Source of the DNA: UBA11606 sp964504305
GTDB lineage: Bacteria > Actinomycetota > Acidimicrobiia > Acidimicrobiales > Aldehydirespiratoraceae
Direction: 5' to 3'
NCBI GenBank assembly: GCA_964504305.1
Contig: CAZDEB010000004.1
Span: 186,001-250,000 of the forward strand
DNA: 64,000 bases
In this document: positions 8,847-17,903 of the stretch, piece by piece
How positions within the stretch are numbered: the first letter of the stretch is position 1
Layout: each line of letters opens with the position of its first letter
Notes under the pieces: generated by a model
The model's database searches: none
The model's input: only the letters and a program-made list of their open reading frames with translations
What the model was told of the DNA's origin: nothing
Made by a program: the position numbers and the translations under genes

Positions 8847-10280
8847 CTAATACCAATCGGCGGCCGGTACCGACCGTCCCTGCCCGTCGCTGACCGAAAT
8901 CTGGTCGATCCGGATGCGACTCGGATGTTCGTGCCCCATGGCGTGGGCAAGGGTGGCCAGGTCGTGTTGGAGAGACCGGATGTAGTTTGCGACCCGCACG
9001 GACTTATCGGTGGGGTCGAGGCCGCGTACCAAACGAGGTTTTTGAGTCGCGACCCCGGTCGGGCAGTGCCCGGTATGGCATTCCTGAGCTTGGATACAGC
9101 CGAGGGCCAGCATCGGTTCGCGAGCGACGGCGATCATGTCGGCGCCCATGGCGAGAAGAAGGGCGGCGTCGGGGGCGAACCCGAGCCGACCAGCGGCGCT
9201 GAAAGTCAGTTGCTCCTCGAGGCCGTGTTGGGCGAAGGCGCGATACGCGAGCGGGAACCCTTGGCGGATTGGCCGAGCCACGTGATCGGCGAACACCAGT
9301 GGTGCTGCGCCGGTGCCCCCTTCGGCTCCGTCAACCGCGATGTAGTCGGGCCCTCGGCCGGTACTGGCCATATGGGCGGCCAACTCGTCCCAAAATGCCC
9401 CATCGCCCACCGCCGATTTGATGCCCACCGGTAGGCCGGTGGCGGCCGAGACTCGTTCTACGAACTCAACCATCTTCGTGATGTCGGAGAACTCTCGATG
9501 TCGGGCCGGGCTGTGCACGGTGACCCCGACCGGCACGCCTCGCGCTTCGGCTATGGCGTGGGTGACTTTGGGAGCTGGTAACACGCCACCCAAACCGGGC
9601 TTGGCCCCTTGGCTGAGCTTGATCTCGATGGCGCGAACCGGGTTGTCGCCAATCGACTCGAGCATGGCATCGATCGAGAAGTTGCCCTGTTTGTCCCGGG
9701 CCCCGAAGTATCCCGTGCCGATCTGGAAAATGAGGTCGCCGCCTTGGCAATGATGAGCGCTGATCCCGCCCTCGCCAGTGTTGTGCAGAGCCCCCGCCAT
9801 CGCCGCACCCTTGTTGAGCGCGGTGATCGCCGCGCTGGACAGCGCCCCGAAACTCATGGCCGAAATAGCCACTATCGAATTTGGCTGGAACGCGTGCGGG
9901 CGGTCGTGTAGTTCGCCAATGGTCTTGGCCACACCAACGGCCTTGCCCGGCTCGATCTCGAGCGGGAACGCACTTTGGTGAAAGAACGGATAGCCGGCGC
10001 GGTCGAGATCGTTATCGGTGCCAAAACCGAAATACGAGTTCTCTCCCTTGGCCGACGCGTACACCCATCGTCGTTGATCTCGAGAGAACGGGAGCTCCTC
10101 GTCGTTGTCAGTCACGATGTACTGGCGAAGTTCGGGTCCGACCGACTCGAGCCAGAACCGGAGATGACCAACGACCGGGTAGTTGCGCAGAATCGAATGA
10201 CGTTTCTGCACAACGTCGTAGATCGCGACGAGCACCAACACCACAGCGACAACGAGCAGTAGCCAGATCCACCATTCCAT
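8847..10280 (-). CDS. FMN-binding glutamate-synthase-like protein, membrane anchored
   Basis: The 477-residue product has one N-terminal membrane helix (residues 3-22, WWIWLLLVVAVVLVLVAIYD) and then a GltB central/FMN-type barrel. Motifs include the FMN phosphate region DGAEGGTGAAPL and the 3Fe-4S-type cysteine cluster in CIQAQECHTGHCPTG. It lacks the amidotransferase domain of real GltB, so it is not a complete glutamate synthase. Proteins of this type are annotated as FMN-binding glutamate synthase family and their substrate is unknown. The start is the ATG at 10280. Confidence 0.85.
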   Translation of the reverse strand: MEWWIWLLLVVAVVLVLVAIYDVVQKRHSILRNYPVVGHLRFWLESVGPELRQYIVTDNDEELPFSRDQRRWVYASAKGENSYFGFGTDNDLDRAGYPFFHQSAFPLEIEPGKAVGVAKTIGELHDRPHAFQPNSIVAISAMSFGALSSAAITALNKGAAMAGALHNTGEGGISAHHCQGGDLIFQIGTGYFGARDKQGNFSIDAMLESIGDNPVRAIEIKLSQGAKPGLGGVLPAPKVTHAIAEARGVPVGVTVHSPARHREFSDITKMVEFVERVSAATGLPVGIKSAVGDGAFWDELAAHMASTGRGPDYIAVDGAEGGTGAAPLVFADHVARPIRQGFPLAYRAFAQHGLEEQLTFSAAGRLGFAPDAALLLAMGADMIAVAREPMLALGCIQAQECHTGHCPTGVATQKPRLVRGLDPTDKSVRVANYIRSLQHDLATLAHAMGHEHPSRIRIDQISVSDGQGRSVPAADWY

Positions 10281-10324
10281 GAGCTCTGAACCTAACGCCT
10301 CGCTCGGGTTAGTTCGTTACGCGC

Positions 10325-10355
10325 CGAGCTGCCCCGGTGGAGACGGGGCAGCTCG
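10325..10355 (-). terminator. Terminator-like hairpin after the secreted helical protein gene
   Basis: CGAGCTGCCCC pairs perfectly with GGGGCAGCTCG around a nine-base loop. It lies 28 bases beyond the stop of the minus-strand gene at 10383 and upstream of the glutamate-synthase-like gene. A U-tract is not evident. Confidence 0.6.
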
Positions 10356-10382
10356 GATGGTCCGCTTCTGGGAGGTTGGGGT

Positions 10383-11186
10383 TTAGTCGAGTTCGCCCAA
10401 GGCTCGCCTCAGAGCCTCCACCGCTGCACGAGCATCGGCGATGCCGTCTTCGAGCTCATCGTGAGCGGTACGTAGGTGGGACCTGGCCGCGTCGAGAATC
10501 GTCTCGCCAGACCCGTCGTTGTAGGAGGCCGCAGTTACTCCGAGGGAAGTAGATGCCACAGTCGCGTTGGCGTCCCCAGATGCTTCGAGATGAGCTACCG
10601 CCGAGTCTCGAAGAGCAACAGCCTCGGTGACGTTCGCGCCGGCCGCGGCCGCTGCTTCAACTGCTTCGTCGAATCGCACGACCAGTTCATGGCCACGGTC
10701 TATGGCGACATCAATGCGGTCGGCGCCAACGGTTAGGTGCGTCTGGGGCAACACCACCAGATACACCCGAAACGACGTAGCGATCTCGGTGCACAGCTGG
10801 CGAAGCTCCTCGGCTGTGGAGGCCGCGGCGATTGCCGTTGACTGGTCGGCCAACCCTGCTTCGGTGCGGTCGATGATCGAGTTGATCGCGCCAAGGTGTT
10901 CGGCGGTGACCGCCTCGACCCCCGCAACTCGGCTCTGAGCGGCACCGAGATCGACCACGCGCCGCTCGATGGCTGCTTGACAACGAGCTCGCACGTCTTC
11001 AAGACGGTCGGTTACCCGGTCGACGGCGCCGTCGACCGCACGGTCGGTTGGCGCATCGGTGGTGGTGCCATCGACAACGGCGCGGTCACCGACGGCGTCT
11101 TGGGCCGCCAGCGCTGGGGCGGCAAGTCCGAGCATGAGGGTCGTGACTAGCGCCAAGGATGCAATTTGGGGGATTCGGATCTTCAT
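10383..11186 (-). CDS. Secreted helical protein of unknown function
   Basis: The 267-residue product begins with a clear Sec signal peptide (ALVTTLMLGLAAPALAAQ, cleavage near residue 29). It continues as an Ala/Glu/Arg-rich helical protein with two Cys residues (RARCQAAIE and QLCTEIA). The start is the ATG at 11186, preceded by AGGA. The longer open frame upstream is the antisense-like shadow of the neighbouring lipoprotein gene. The lipoprotein at 11236 lies 49 bases upstream on the same strand and probably forms an operon with it. I do not recognise the family. Confidence 0.7.
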   Translation of the reverse strand: MKIRIPQIASLALVTTLMLGLAAPALAAQDAVGDRAVVDGTTTDAPTDRAVDGAVDRVTDRLEDVRARCQAAIERRVVDLGAAQSRVAGVEAVTAEHLGAINSIIDRTEAGLADQSTAIAAASTAEELRQLCTEIATSFRVYLVVLPQTHLTVGADRIDVAIDRGHELVVRFDEAVEAAAAAGANVTEAVALRDSAVAHLEASGDANATVASTSLGVTAASYNDGSGETILDAARSHLRTAHDELEDGIADARAAVEALRRALGELD

Positions 11187-11235
11187 TGGCTGTTTCCTAT
11201 CTTCGTGGTTGGATCTTCTGGTTGGGGTGGGTCGC

Positions 11236-11631
11236 TCAGCCGGCGTTGGCTTGAGCGGATGCATCGGCGTTGAGGTCGCCGGCCGCGGCGTTGGCCGACG
11301 CCGACATCGAGTCGAGCAATGCCGTCGCGGCATCGAGAGCGGCGTTGGCTTCTGAGACGGTCGAGACCGACGCCACGGTGGTGGTCGGTGCCGCGGTCGT
11401 AGCGGTTGTCGCCGCTGCCGTCTGGGTCGACGCCGCTGAGACGACCGCGGTCGTAGTCGGGGTCGTCGCGGCCGATGCTGCTCCCGGGGTTTCCAGCAGG
11501 GCCGATCCTTCGGGCAGGGGCGGGATTTCGACCTGAGGTTGGGAGTTGGTCCCCGCGTCGGATCGGTCACCGCAACTGGTGAGCACGAAGCTGGCGACGA
11601 TGACGGCGAGCAGGACGACGAAGTTCTTCAT
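11236..11631 (-). CDS. Small Ala/Thr-rich lipoprotein
   Basis: The product is 131 residues. It has a lipoprotein signal (MKNFVVLLAVIVASFVLTSC, Cys at residue 20), then a low-complexity Ala/Thr/Pro linker and an alanine-rich C-terminal helix. The ATG at 11631 gives the proper signal peptide; an upstream ATG at 11649 would add six residues. It is probably co-transcribed with the secreted helical protein downstream. No enzyme motif is visible. Confidence 0.65.
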   Translation of the reverse strand: MKNFVVLLAVIVASFVLTSCGDRSDAGTNSQPQVEIPPLPEGSALLETPGAASAATTPTTTAVVSAASTQTAAATTATTAAPTTTVASVSTVSEANAALDAATALLDSMSASANAAAGDLNADASAQANAG

Positions 11632-11711
11632 GCCAATGATGTTCGGCAATGAATGCGATCAGTCGGCCAGCGAACTATGAGCAAACTGTTAGCGGCGCGT
11701 TTGCGTCGCGG

Positions 11712-12227
11712 TTAGCCAAGTCGTTGGGTCTGCCACAGCTGTTGGTTGGCCCCGTGTATTAGTTGATCCGCGAGCCGTCGAAAACCAAGCTTGCGTAGCA
11801 CTTCGCCGGCGGTTGGGTTTTCGGGGTGCACGATGGAGTGGACTTCTTGGCCGTCGAAACGGTCCCACAAGTCGTAGAGCAAGGCCTGCCCGGCCTCGGT
11901 TGCCATGCCGCGGCCCCAATATCGTCGGCTGATTACGCCGGTGAAGTCGACTCGGGCTCCGGGAACGTCGCTGAGTCTTTGCGGTCCGCACTCGCCGACA
12001 AAAGCACCGGTTTCGGCGTCGCGTATGGCCCACAGCCCCCAACCTTCGGACTTCCAACAGCGCTCGTTAGCGGCGAGAATGTGTGATGCCGTGGCCCGGT
12101 CGCGGGTGCCGCCATCGACGTATTCCATCACCCGCTTGTCACCGTAGAGGGCGGCGGCTTCGTCCAGGTCGGGACTCCCCAAGGGGAACAGGATCAGTCG
12201 TTTCGTGCGAAGCGGTGGTGCACTCAT
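11712..12227 (-). CDS. GNAT family N-acetyltransferase (RimJ/RimL type)
   Basis: The 171-residue product has the RimJ-like start LRTKRLILFPLGSPDLDEAA, the acetyl-CoA loop RYWGRGMATEAGQALL (motif A, R/Q-x-x-G-x-A) and the later ENPTAGEVLRKLGF signature of motif B. It transfers an acetyl group from acetyl-CoA to an amine, perhaps a protein N-terminus. The start is the ATG at 12227, in front of which AAGAG fits a ribosome-binding site. The frame stays open far upstream, but that part is antisense to the TauD genes. It is divergent from the first TauD gene. Confidence 0.8.
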   Translation of the reverse strand: MSAPPLRTKRLILFPLGSPDLDEAAALYGDKRVMEYVDGGTRDRATASHILAANERCWKSEGWGLWAIRDAETGAFVGECGPQRLSDVPGARVDFTGVISRRYWGRGMATEAGQALLYDLWDRFDGQEVHSIVHPENPTAGEVLRKLGFRRLADQLIHGANQQLWQTQRLG

Positions 12228-12266
12228 CTCTTGATCGTGCCACTCTTTAGCGAAGAAGGGAACGCC

Positions 12267-13079
12267 ATGGCCATTGACGTCAAACGAATCACCGCCACGC
12301 TTGGTGCCGAGGTGTCGGGGGTCGACCTTGCCGAGGTTGATGCAGACACGTTCGAGCAGCTTCGCAAGGCTTGGCTCGACCACAAAGTTCTGGTCATCCG
12401 AGATCAGCACATCTCCACCGAACAACACATTGCGTTCGGGCGGATGTTTGGTGACCTCGAGATTCATCCGTTCGCTACGGGCCTCGAGGACTACCCCGAG
12501 ATCGTGAAGATCAAGTCGACGGCCGAACACCGCTATGCCGCCAGCAATTGGCACAGCGACGTTACCTGGCGTGAAGAACCATCGATGGGTTCGATTCTTC
12601 GTGGAGTGGTCATCCCGCCGGTCGGCGGAGACACTTGTTTCGCCGATGCTGGTGCGGCTTACGATCGGCTCAAGCCCGAGTGGAAGCAGCGCATCGATCC
12701 CCTCGTCGCGGTTCACGATTTCACTCAGACTTTTGGTCGGCGACTTTCGCCTGAGGCTCGAGCCGAGAAGCAGGCCGAGTATCCGCCCGCTCGACATCCA
12801 GTGGTGCGTACCCATCCCGAAACCGGCGAACGATCGATTTACACCAACCGGGCGTTCGTGTCTGAAATCGATGGTCTGAGCCCCGCAGAGTGCGAGGAAG
12901 TGCTCGATCATCTCGAGCGCCAGATCATGAACCCGTCGGTGCAATGCCGGATTCGGTGGGCTCCGGACACGTTTGTGATGTGGGACAATCGAGCGGTTCA
13001 ACACAACGCCACAAACGACTTCTTTCCAGAGACTCGCCATGTGGAGCGGGTCACCATCATCGGCGATAGGCCTTTCTAG
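12267..13079 (+). CDS. TauD/TfdA-family Fe(II)/2-oxoglutarate dioxygenase, copy 1
   Basis: The 270-residue product has the family opening (GAEVSGVDLAEVD), the iron ligands HxD in NWHSDVTW and the distal His in VQHNATND, and the 2-oxoglutarate-binding Arg near the C-terminus (HVERVTIIGDRPF). Members hydroxylate taurine, 2,4-D, alkyl sulfates and similar compounds, and the substrate cannot be read here. The ATG at 12267 follows GAAGAAGGG. The next gene is a close paralogue whose ATG directly follows this TAG stop, so they are a tandem duplication in one operon with a rhodanese, which hints at sulfur chemistry. Confidence 0.85.
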   Translation: MAIDVKRITATLGAEVSGVDLAEVDADTFEQLRKAWLDHKVLVIRDQHISTEQHIAFGRMFGDLEIHPFATGLEDYPEIVKIKSTAEHRYAASNWHSDVTWREEPSMGSILRGVVIPPVGGDTCFADAGAAYDRLKPEWKQRIDPLVAVHDFTQTFGRRLSPEARAEKQAEYPPARHPVVRTHPETGERSIYTNRAFVSEIDGLSPAECEEVLDHLERQIMNPSVQCRIRWAPDTFVMWDNRAVQHNATNDFFPETRHVERVTIIGDRPF

Positions 13080-13898
13080 ATGAGCATCACTGTCTCCCCG
13101 TTGACCGCCTCGATCGGCGCCGAAATCAGCGGTATCGATATGGCCGACGTCGACGCTGCTTGTCGAGATGAGCTTCGCAAGATCTGGATGGATCACAAGG
13201 TGTTGGTCTTGCGCAATCAACCCATCACCACCGAACAACACATCGCGTTCGGGCGAATGTTCGGCGACCTCGAAGAGCATCCCTTTACCGAGGGCATCGA
13301 GGATCATCCCGAGATCGTCGTGCTCGAGGCTGGTGGCGATACCGGCAAGAATTTTGTGGCGGCTGGTTGGCACAGCGACGTAACTTGGCGGGCCGAGCCG
13401 TCGCTGGGTTCGATTCTGCGCGGGGTCGCGGTTCCCGAAGTGGGCGGCGATACGTGTTTCGCCAATGCGTGCGAGGCCTACAATCGGCTCTCTGACGAAT
13501 GGAAAGCGCGGGTCGACGAGCTGGTAGCGGTGCACGACTACACCGCGGTGTTCGGCCGCCGGGTGCCCGACGAAGAGAAGGCGGCCACCCGCGAGAAATA
13601 TCCGCCGCAGCGTCATCCGGTGGTGCGGACTCATCCCGAAACGGGGGAGAAGGCGATCTACACCAATATTGGTTTCACTACCCACATCGAGGGGGTGTCG
13701 CCCGAGGAAAGCGACACGATCCTGCGACACCTCGAACTGGCGATCAGAAATCCTTCGGTGCAGTGCCGGGTGCGTTGGCAGCCCGACACGTTTGTGATGT
13801 GGGACAACCGGTCGACGCAACACGCCGCCACCAACGACTTTTTGCCGGCGTATCGGCGAATGGAGCGGGTCACGGTGATCGGCGACCGGCCGTTCTGA
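13080..13898 (+). CDS. TauD/TfdA-family Fe(II)/2-oxoglutarate dioxygenase, copy 2
   Basis: The 272-residue paralogue of the upstream gene is similar along its whole length. It has the same iron ligands (GWHSDVTW, TQHAATND) and the same terminal MERVTVIGDRPF. The differences cluster in the substrate-facing region before WHSD (ILWLEAGG-like loop versus a shorter loop in copy 1). The ATG abuts the previous stop, and its own TGA overlaps the ATG of the rhodanese gene by one base, so translation is coupled. The pair may act on related substrates. Confidence 0.85.
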   Translation: MSITVSPLTASIGAEISGIDMADVDAACRDELRKIWMDHKVLVLRNQPITTEQHIAFGRMFGDLEEHPFTEGIEDHPEIVVLEAGGDTGKNFVAAGWHSDVTWRAEPSLGSILRGVAVPEVGGDTCFANACEAYNRLSDEWKARVDELVAVHDYTAVFGRRVPDEEKAATREKYPPQRHPVVRTHPETGEKAIYTNIGFTTHIEGVSPEESDTILRHLELAIRNPSVQCRVRWQPDTFVMWDNRSTQHAATNDFLPAYRRMERVTVIGDRPF

Positions 13899-14746
13899 TG
13901 TCGGGCTTTGGCCCAGTGGTGAGCGCCGCGTGGCTCGCCGAACATCTCGACGATCCCGATCTGGTGGTGGTCGATGTGCGCTGGTATCTGGACGGTCGGT
14001 CAGGTCGCGAGGCTTACGCGAACGGCCATATCGATGGCGCGGTTTTTGCCGACCTCGACACCGACCTTTCGGCGCCGCCGTCGAAAGAAGGTGGCCGTCA
14101 CCCTTTGCCCGAACCGACTGATTTCGCGGCGGCCATGCAGCGCCTCGGAGTGTCGGACTCGTCGCGGGTGGTTGCCTACGACGATGCCGGGGGAGTGATC
14201 GCGGCCCGGCTGTGGTGGATGCTCGACGTGCTCGACCAACCCGCCGCGGTACTCGATGGCGGGATCTCGACCTGGACCGGCGAACTGGTCAAGTCGTCGT
14301 CGGAGGGTGGTGCCGAGGTCGGGGCAAGATCCGATTTCTCGGTGCGGCCGTGGCCGTCGGAGCGAATCATGACCAAAGCCCAAATGGTCGATGTCATTGG
14401 CACCGCCATGGTGGTCTTGGACGCGCGCAGCCCCGAACGTTTCGCCCACGGCGGTCCGGTCGATCCTCGACCCGGTCACATTCCCGGAGCCCGCAACGCG
14501 CCGGCCACCGACAACTTCGACGACGGTCGGTTTCGTTCGGCGACCGATAGTCGGGCGGCCTACGAGGCCCTTGGCGTCGGGTCGGCACCAACCGTTGCCT
14601 ACTGCGGCAGCGGAGTCACTGCTTGCTCGGACCTGATAGGCATTCGACTAGCCGGGCTGACCGACGCCAAACTCTACGTTGGTTCGTGGTCGGCCTGGGG
14701 CGCCGACGAAGCCCTGCCAGCCGAAACCGGGCCGGCCGAGCCCTGA
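13898..14746 (+). CDS. Two-domain rhodanese (thiosulfate/3-mercaptopyruvate sulfurtransferase)
   Basis: The 282-residue product has two rhodanese modules: the inactive N-terminal one (VVVDVRWYLDGRSGREAY) and the catalytic C-terminal one (MVVLDARSPERF). The active-site loop is VAYCGSGVTAC; its first Cys carries the persulfide. The frame is open far upstream, but the ATG at 13898 overlaps the TGA of the second TauD gene and gives the usual family length. It accepts sulfur from thiosulfate or mercaptopyruvate in the cytoplasm. Its place behind two TauD-type enzymes suggests handling of sulfur released from an organosulfur compound. Confidence 0.85.
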   Translation: MSGFGPVVSAAWLAEHLDDPDLVVVDVRWYLDGRSGREAYANGHIDGAVFADLDTDLSAPPSKEGGRHPLPEPTDFAAAMQRLGVSDSSRVVAYDDAGGVIAARLWWMLDVLDQPAAVLDGGISTWTGELVKSSSEGGAEVGARSDFSVRPWPSERIMTKAQMVDVIGTAMVVLDARSPERFAHGGPVDPRPGHIPGARNAPATDNFDDGRFRSATDSRAAYEALGVGSAPTVAYCGSGVTACSDLIGIRLAGLTDAKLYVGSWSAWGADEALPAETGPAEP

Positions 14747-15474
14747 GTCCTCGCGACTAGGTCGACCCAATCGCCGATGGTTTCCAAGCCGGTGAGTTCG
14801 GTCTCGTTGATGCGAACCTCGAGGATGTCTTCGATGGCCATCAAAACTCGCAGAGCCCCGAGGGAGTCCCAGCCCTTGACCGAGCGGGTCGTTTCGGCGA
14901 GTGCGGGCTCGTGGTCCAGCCCGAAGAGGGTTTGCACGATCGAAGGCAATGTCGCTGGTTGATCCCCAGTGTTCAGCGGTCGAGCCGGAACGCCGCCCAC
15001 GATGGAGCCGGCCGACACCGTGCCCGAAACCACGCTGGCCGCTTGAACAACCACATCATCTTCGATTGTTGTGCCGGGCAAGATCACCGTCCACGGTCCG
15101 ATCGATACTCGCTCGCCGATCTTGATCGGCCGTGGTACCGGCGCCTGGTGATGATCATCGACAGCATGAAAATCGGTGTCGGCAATCATACAAAATGCGC
15201 CGATGCTGCTTTGGGCGCCGACCTCGAGTTGGTCCATGACCGCAATCGCCGCGCCTTGGCCAAACACGACGCTGTCGCCAACCACAAGGCGAGCGTCGGC
15301 GGCAACAAAGATGTGCGACTGTTCGGGCCCGGTATCGAGCGTCACATGGTCGCCAATGGTGGTTTGGCCTCCGCCCAGCATGAGCAGCGCGCCGTCGCGG
15401 CCGGCGTTGTGTTCAGCCGCCGACATGGCGTGAAGGGAGCGGGAGCGGTCGCGGCGCCAGCGCGGCCTCTTCAC
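14674..15474 (-). CDS. Left-handed beta-helix acyltransferase fused to an acyl carrier protein domain
   Basis: The 266-residue product has hexapeptide-repeat acyltransferase coils at about residues 30-165 (GDSVVFGQG, GAQSSIGAFCMI, GERVSIGPWTVILPG, IVGGVPARPL). The C-terminal 70 residues resemble an acyl/peptidyl carrier domain with the phosphopantetheine-type DSLGALRVLMAIEDIL motif (Ser in WDSLG). The GTG start at 15474 overlaps the stop of the FkbH gene (GTGA), so the two are translationally coupled. The last 73 bases overlap the rhodanese gene antiparallel. Inferred role: the carrier domain is the acceptor loaded by the FkbH protein. Confidence 0.75.
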   Translation of the reverse strand: MKRPRWRRDRSRSLHAMSAAEHNAGRDGALLMLGGGQTTIGDHVTLDTGPEQSHIFVAADARLVVGDSVVFGQGAAIAVMDQLEVGAQSSIGAFCMIADTDFHAVDDHHQAPVPRPIKIGERVSIGPWTVILPGTTIEDDVVVQAASVVSGTVSAGSIVGGVPARPLNTGDQPATLPSIVQTLFGLDHEPALAETTRSVKGWDSLGALRVLMAIEDILEVRINETELTGLETIGDWVDLVARTQGSAGPVSAGRASSAPQADHEPT

Positions 15475-17846
15475 TGGTCGTCGCTGGCGGCGTTGTCGCC
15501 GAACTCGACGGTTACGACCTCGACGTCGCTGGGCGGGTTCGAAAGGTCGAGCACAAAGAGATCACTCTCGGGTTCAGCCATCTCCGATGATTCGAAGAAC
15601 TGGCGGCACGGCTTGTTCTTCGCAGTTGGTGCGTAGTGGGCGACCAACGATTGGGCGCCTTGATCGGCGGCGAGGCGGCCGGCGGTGCTGAGCATCGCGT
15701 CTTCGACCCGGCGGGCCATCACCCGACAGCTCAGAACAAAGTCGACCAGGTGGGCTTCGTTGTCTTTTAGCGAAAGGCTGAAGATGCCGCACAGCCCGGC
15801 GTCGCCGATGCGGTCGGCCACGTTGATCGTCCACGTCGAGTTGCCGACTGTGGCGTCCCAGCCGTCGAGTTCTTCTTGGCTGAGACGACGAGTCGCCAGG
15901 TTCATCTGGTTGGTCTTGTTGAGCAGTTGAGCGGTCCGGTTGATGTTGGCCGGGCTGAGCCTCGACACGGTCACCTTCACGTCAAGATCGCGGACCCAGT
16001 CATCGAGGGAGGAAACGTCATCGCGCATCGATTGTCGCTGCGCTTCACCGCGGTACATGCTCGTGCGGTCGCGGTCTTCGCTGGTCGTCGCGGCAACATC
16101 GAAGCAGCGCAGCTCGAGCAACAGGCGCGGGTAGGTGCGAGGGTCATCGGACAGTTCCGGGACCAGCACTTCGGGAAGGGCCTCCCTGACCCTGGTGCGC
16201 TCGTGGGGGCTGTCGTCGAGAAACACCACCGACTGCAGCCCCAGGTTGAGCGAGTCGACGAGGTCGGCGATGTTGCGAGCCTTGTCGTTCCAGTCGATTC
16301 GCCAGCCGACAAAGTCGTCTCGTCCAAGGACCATCTCGGGGTGTTGGTCGACCGCTTCGAGCGCAACGGCCTCGTCGTTTTTGCTGGCGATGGCGAGCAA
16401 CACCCCTCGGCGCTTCAGGCGTTTGAGCACATGTTGAAACGCAACGTGGGCTTCGCCGACGGCATCGTGGCCGCCGAGGCGCAGCTGCTCCCAGCCTTCG
16501 TCGCCCACAACACCGCCCCACATGGTGTTGTCGAGGTCGACGACTATCAGCTTGCGGGCCCCGCCCTTGCCGGCGCGAACAATCTCGGCGATCTCTTGGG
16601 CGGCCACCTCGAACACTCGGTTCGAGTACGGCACCTTGCCGAGCAGCCAAAGCCGGTCGTCGTGGCTATGGGCGCCGGCGGCCAGAAACCACGGGTTGGG
16701 ATCCACCACGAACACGTTGCTGGCGTTGTTGGTGTGGGCCAGCAGCGCGGCGTTCGCTACTTGTAGACCCCACCGTGCTCCTCCGGCGCGAAGATCGGCC
16801 GCGCCCAGGCCACGATCCCACGGCGCGAGCGTCCATAGCGGCACGATCGCCGATGTGAACGCTTCGACTCCGTTCAACAAGACGTTGGCGAACTTTGCGA
16901 CGTCGGCGGTGATCTCGTCGGCCTCGACCTGGTCGCCGTTTATGAGCCGGCCGAGGGAGGGCACGGCGCGTTCGGGACGAGTCCATACGACCACAAAGTC
17001 TCGACCGCTTTCGGGCGGATCGAGAAGAGCCGGGATCACCGCGTCGAAGGGACCGACGTCGGCCGACAAAGTCAGCGGACCGGTTACGTTTTCGAAGCTG
17101 CGAGCAAGTGGATCGATGGTGAAATCGCTGATCAGCAGGCCCGTTGCGTCCGGGACTGTTGCGGGTTCGGTTTCGCCGGGTTCTGGTTCGTATTCGGGTT
17201 CGGCCGGTTGGGTTGGTTGCGGGGCCGAAGCGGACGCCGTCTCTGGATCTTGTGGGGTTTGATCGACCGGGCCGAGGACCCGGGCCGGAACCCCGCCGAC
17301 CAGCATGCCGGGCGGGATTTCACTGTCGACGACCGCTCCCGCGCTCACGACACACCCGGCACCGATGCGAGCCCCGGCGAGGACCGTCACCCGGCTGGCC
17401 AGCCACACGTCGTTGCCGATCACGATCGAGCCTTGAGGATCATCGCGGCGCGGGAACCCGGGGGGAGTGGGCGAGTCGGTCACGATGCAACGCGGTCCCA
17501 TGCTGACGTTGTTGCCCAGCTGCACGTCGCCCTTCACCACAAACTCGGTGCCGTAGTTGATCGTGGCGTTTTCGCCGATTACGAGCCGTCCGCCTTCGTC
17601 AATATCGAAATCGACGTAGGAGAAATCGCACAGCAGGCGGCTCTTGCGTCCCAGCTCGAAATACCCCCGGTTTCGTACCGCGGCGCGACCACCGATGCAG
17701 CGCGCAAACAGCCCCAGCTTGGTGACGTGGCGAAGTGTCCAACGTGAGCGAAGCACCGCCGTGACGTTCGCAACGGTCTCACCCAACCTCACATCAACCC
17801 CCTCAACCTCGATCTCTGAGCGATGCGGCACGCGCAGCGTGCGCAT
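15471..17846 (-). CDS. LbH acetyltransferase-FkbH fusion (glyceryl/acyl-carrier loading HAD protein)
   Basis: The 791-residue fusion has an N-terminal hexapeptide transferase at residues 1-195 (WLASRVTVLAGARIG, VVDSEIPPGMLVGG) and an acidic Glu-Pro linker at about 196-235. An FkbH-type protein follows: a HAD domain with nucleophile motif VVDLDNTMWGG near residue 437 and a GNAT-like tail (NKTNQMNLATRR near 665). FkbH proteins dephosphorylate 1,3-bisphosphoglycerate and load a glyceryl unit onto a carrier protein, and a carrier domain is encoded immediately downstream in the overlapping gene. Together they could decorate a surface glycan or lipid with a C3 unit. The start near 17846 (ATG or GTG region) is moderately sure. 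Confidence 0.8.
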   Translation of the reverse strand: MRTLRVPHRSEIEVEGVDVRLGETVANVTAVLRSRWTLRHVTKLGLFARCIGGRAAVRNRGYFELGRKSRLLCDFSYVDFDIDEGGRLVIGENATINYGTEFVVKGDVQLGNNVSMGPRCIVTDSPTPPGFPRRDDPQGSIVIGNDVWLASRVTVLAGARIGAGCVVSAGAVVDSEIPPGMLVGGVPARVLGPVDQTPQDPETASASAPQPTQPAEPEYEPEPGETEPATVPDATGLLISDFTIDPLARSFENVTGPLTLSADVGPFDAVIPALLDPPESGRDFVVVWTRPERAVPSLGRLINGDQVEADEITADVAKFANVLLNGVEAFTSAIVPLWTLAPWDRGLGAADLRAGGARWGLQVANAALLAHTNNASNVFVVDPNPWFLAAGAHSHDDRLWLLGKVPYSNRVFEVAAQEIAEIVRAGKGGARKLIVVDLDNTMWGGVVGDEGWEQLRLGGHDAVGEAHVAFQHVLKRLKRRGVLLAIASKNDEAVALEAVDQHPEMVLGRDDFVGWRIDWNDKARNIADLVDSLNLGLQSVVFLDDSPHERTRVREALPEVLVPELSDDPRTYPRLLLELRCFDVAATTSEDRDRTSMYRGEAQRQSMRDDVSSLDDWVRDLDVKVTVSRLSPANINRTAQLLNKTNQMNLATRRLSQEELDGWDATVGNSTWTINVADRIGDAGLCGIFSLSLKDNEAHLVDFVLSCRVMARRVEDAMLSTAGRLAADQGAQSLVAHYAPTAKNKPCRQFFESSEMAEPESDLFVLDLSNPPSDVEVVTVEFGDNAASDDQ

Positions 17847-17903
17847 TCGCTCAGAGAAGGACTGTACAACGGGGGCGCGGCGACGGGTCTCCTCCCCGCG
17901 CTG

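Noticed and set aside
10383..11570. 395-codon version of the secreted helical protein
   Set aside because: The first 128 codons are Arg/Pro-rich shadow of the lipoprotein gene; the ATG at 11186 gives a signal peptide and ribosome-binding site.
11712..13823. 703-codon open frame on the minus strand
   Set aside because: Only its last 171 codons look like a protein (GNAT). The rest is antisense to the two TauD genes and has a composition unlike a real protein.
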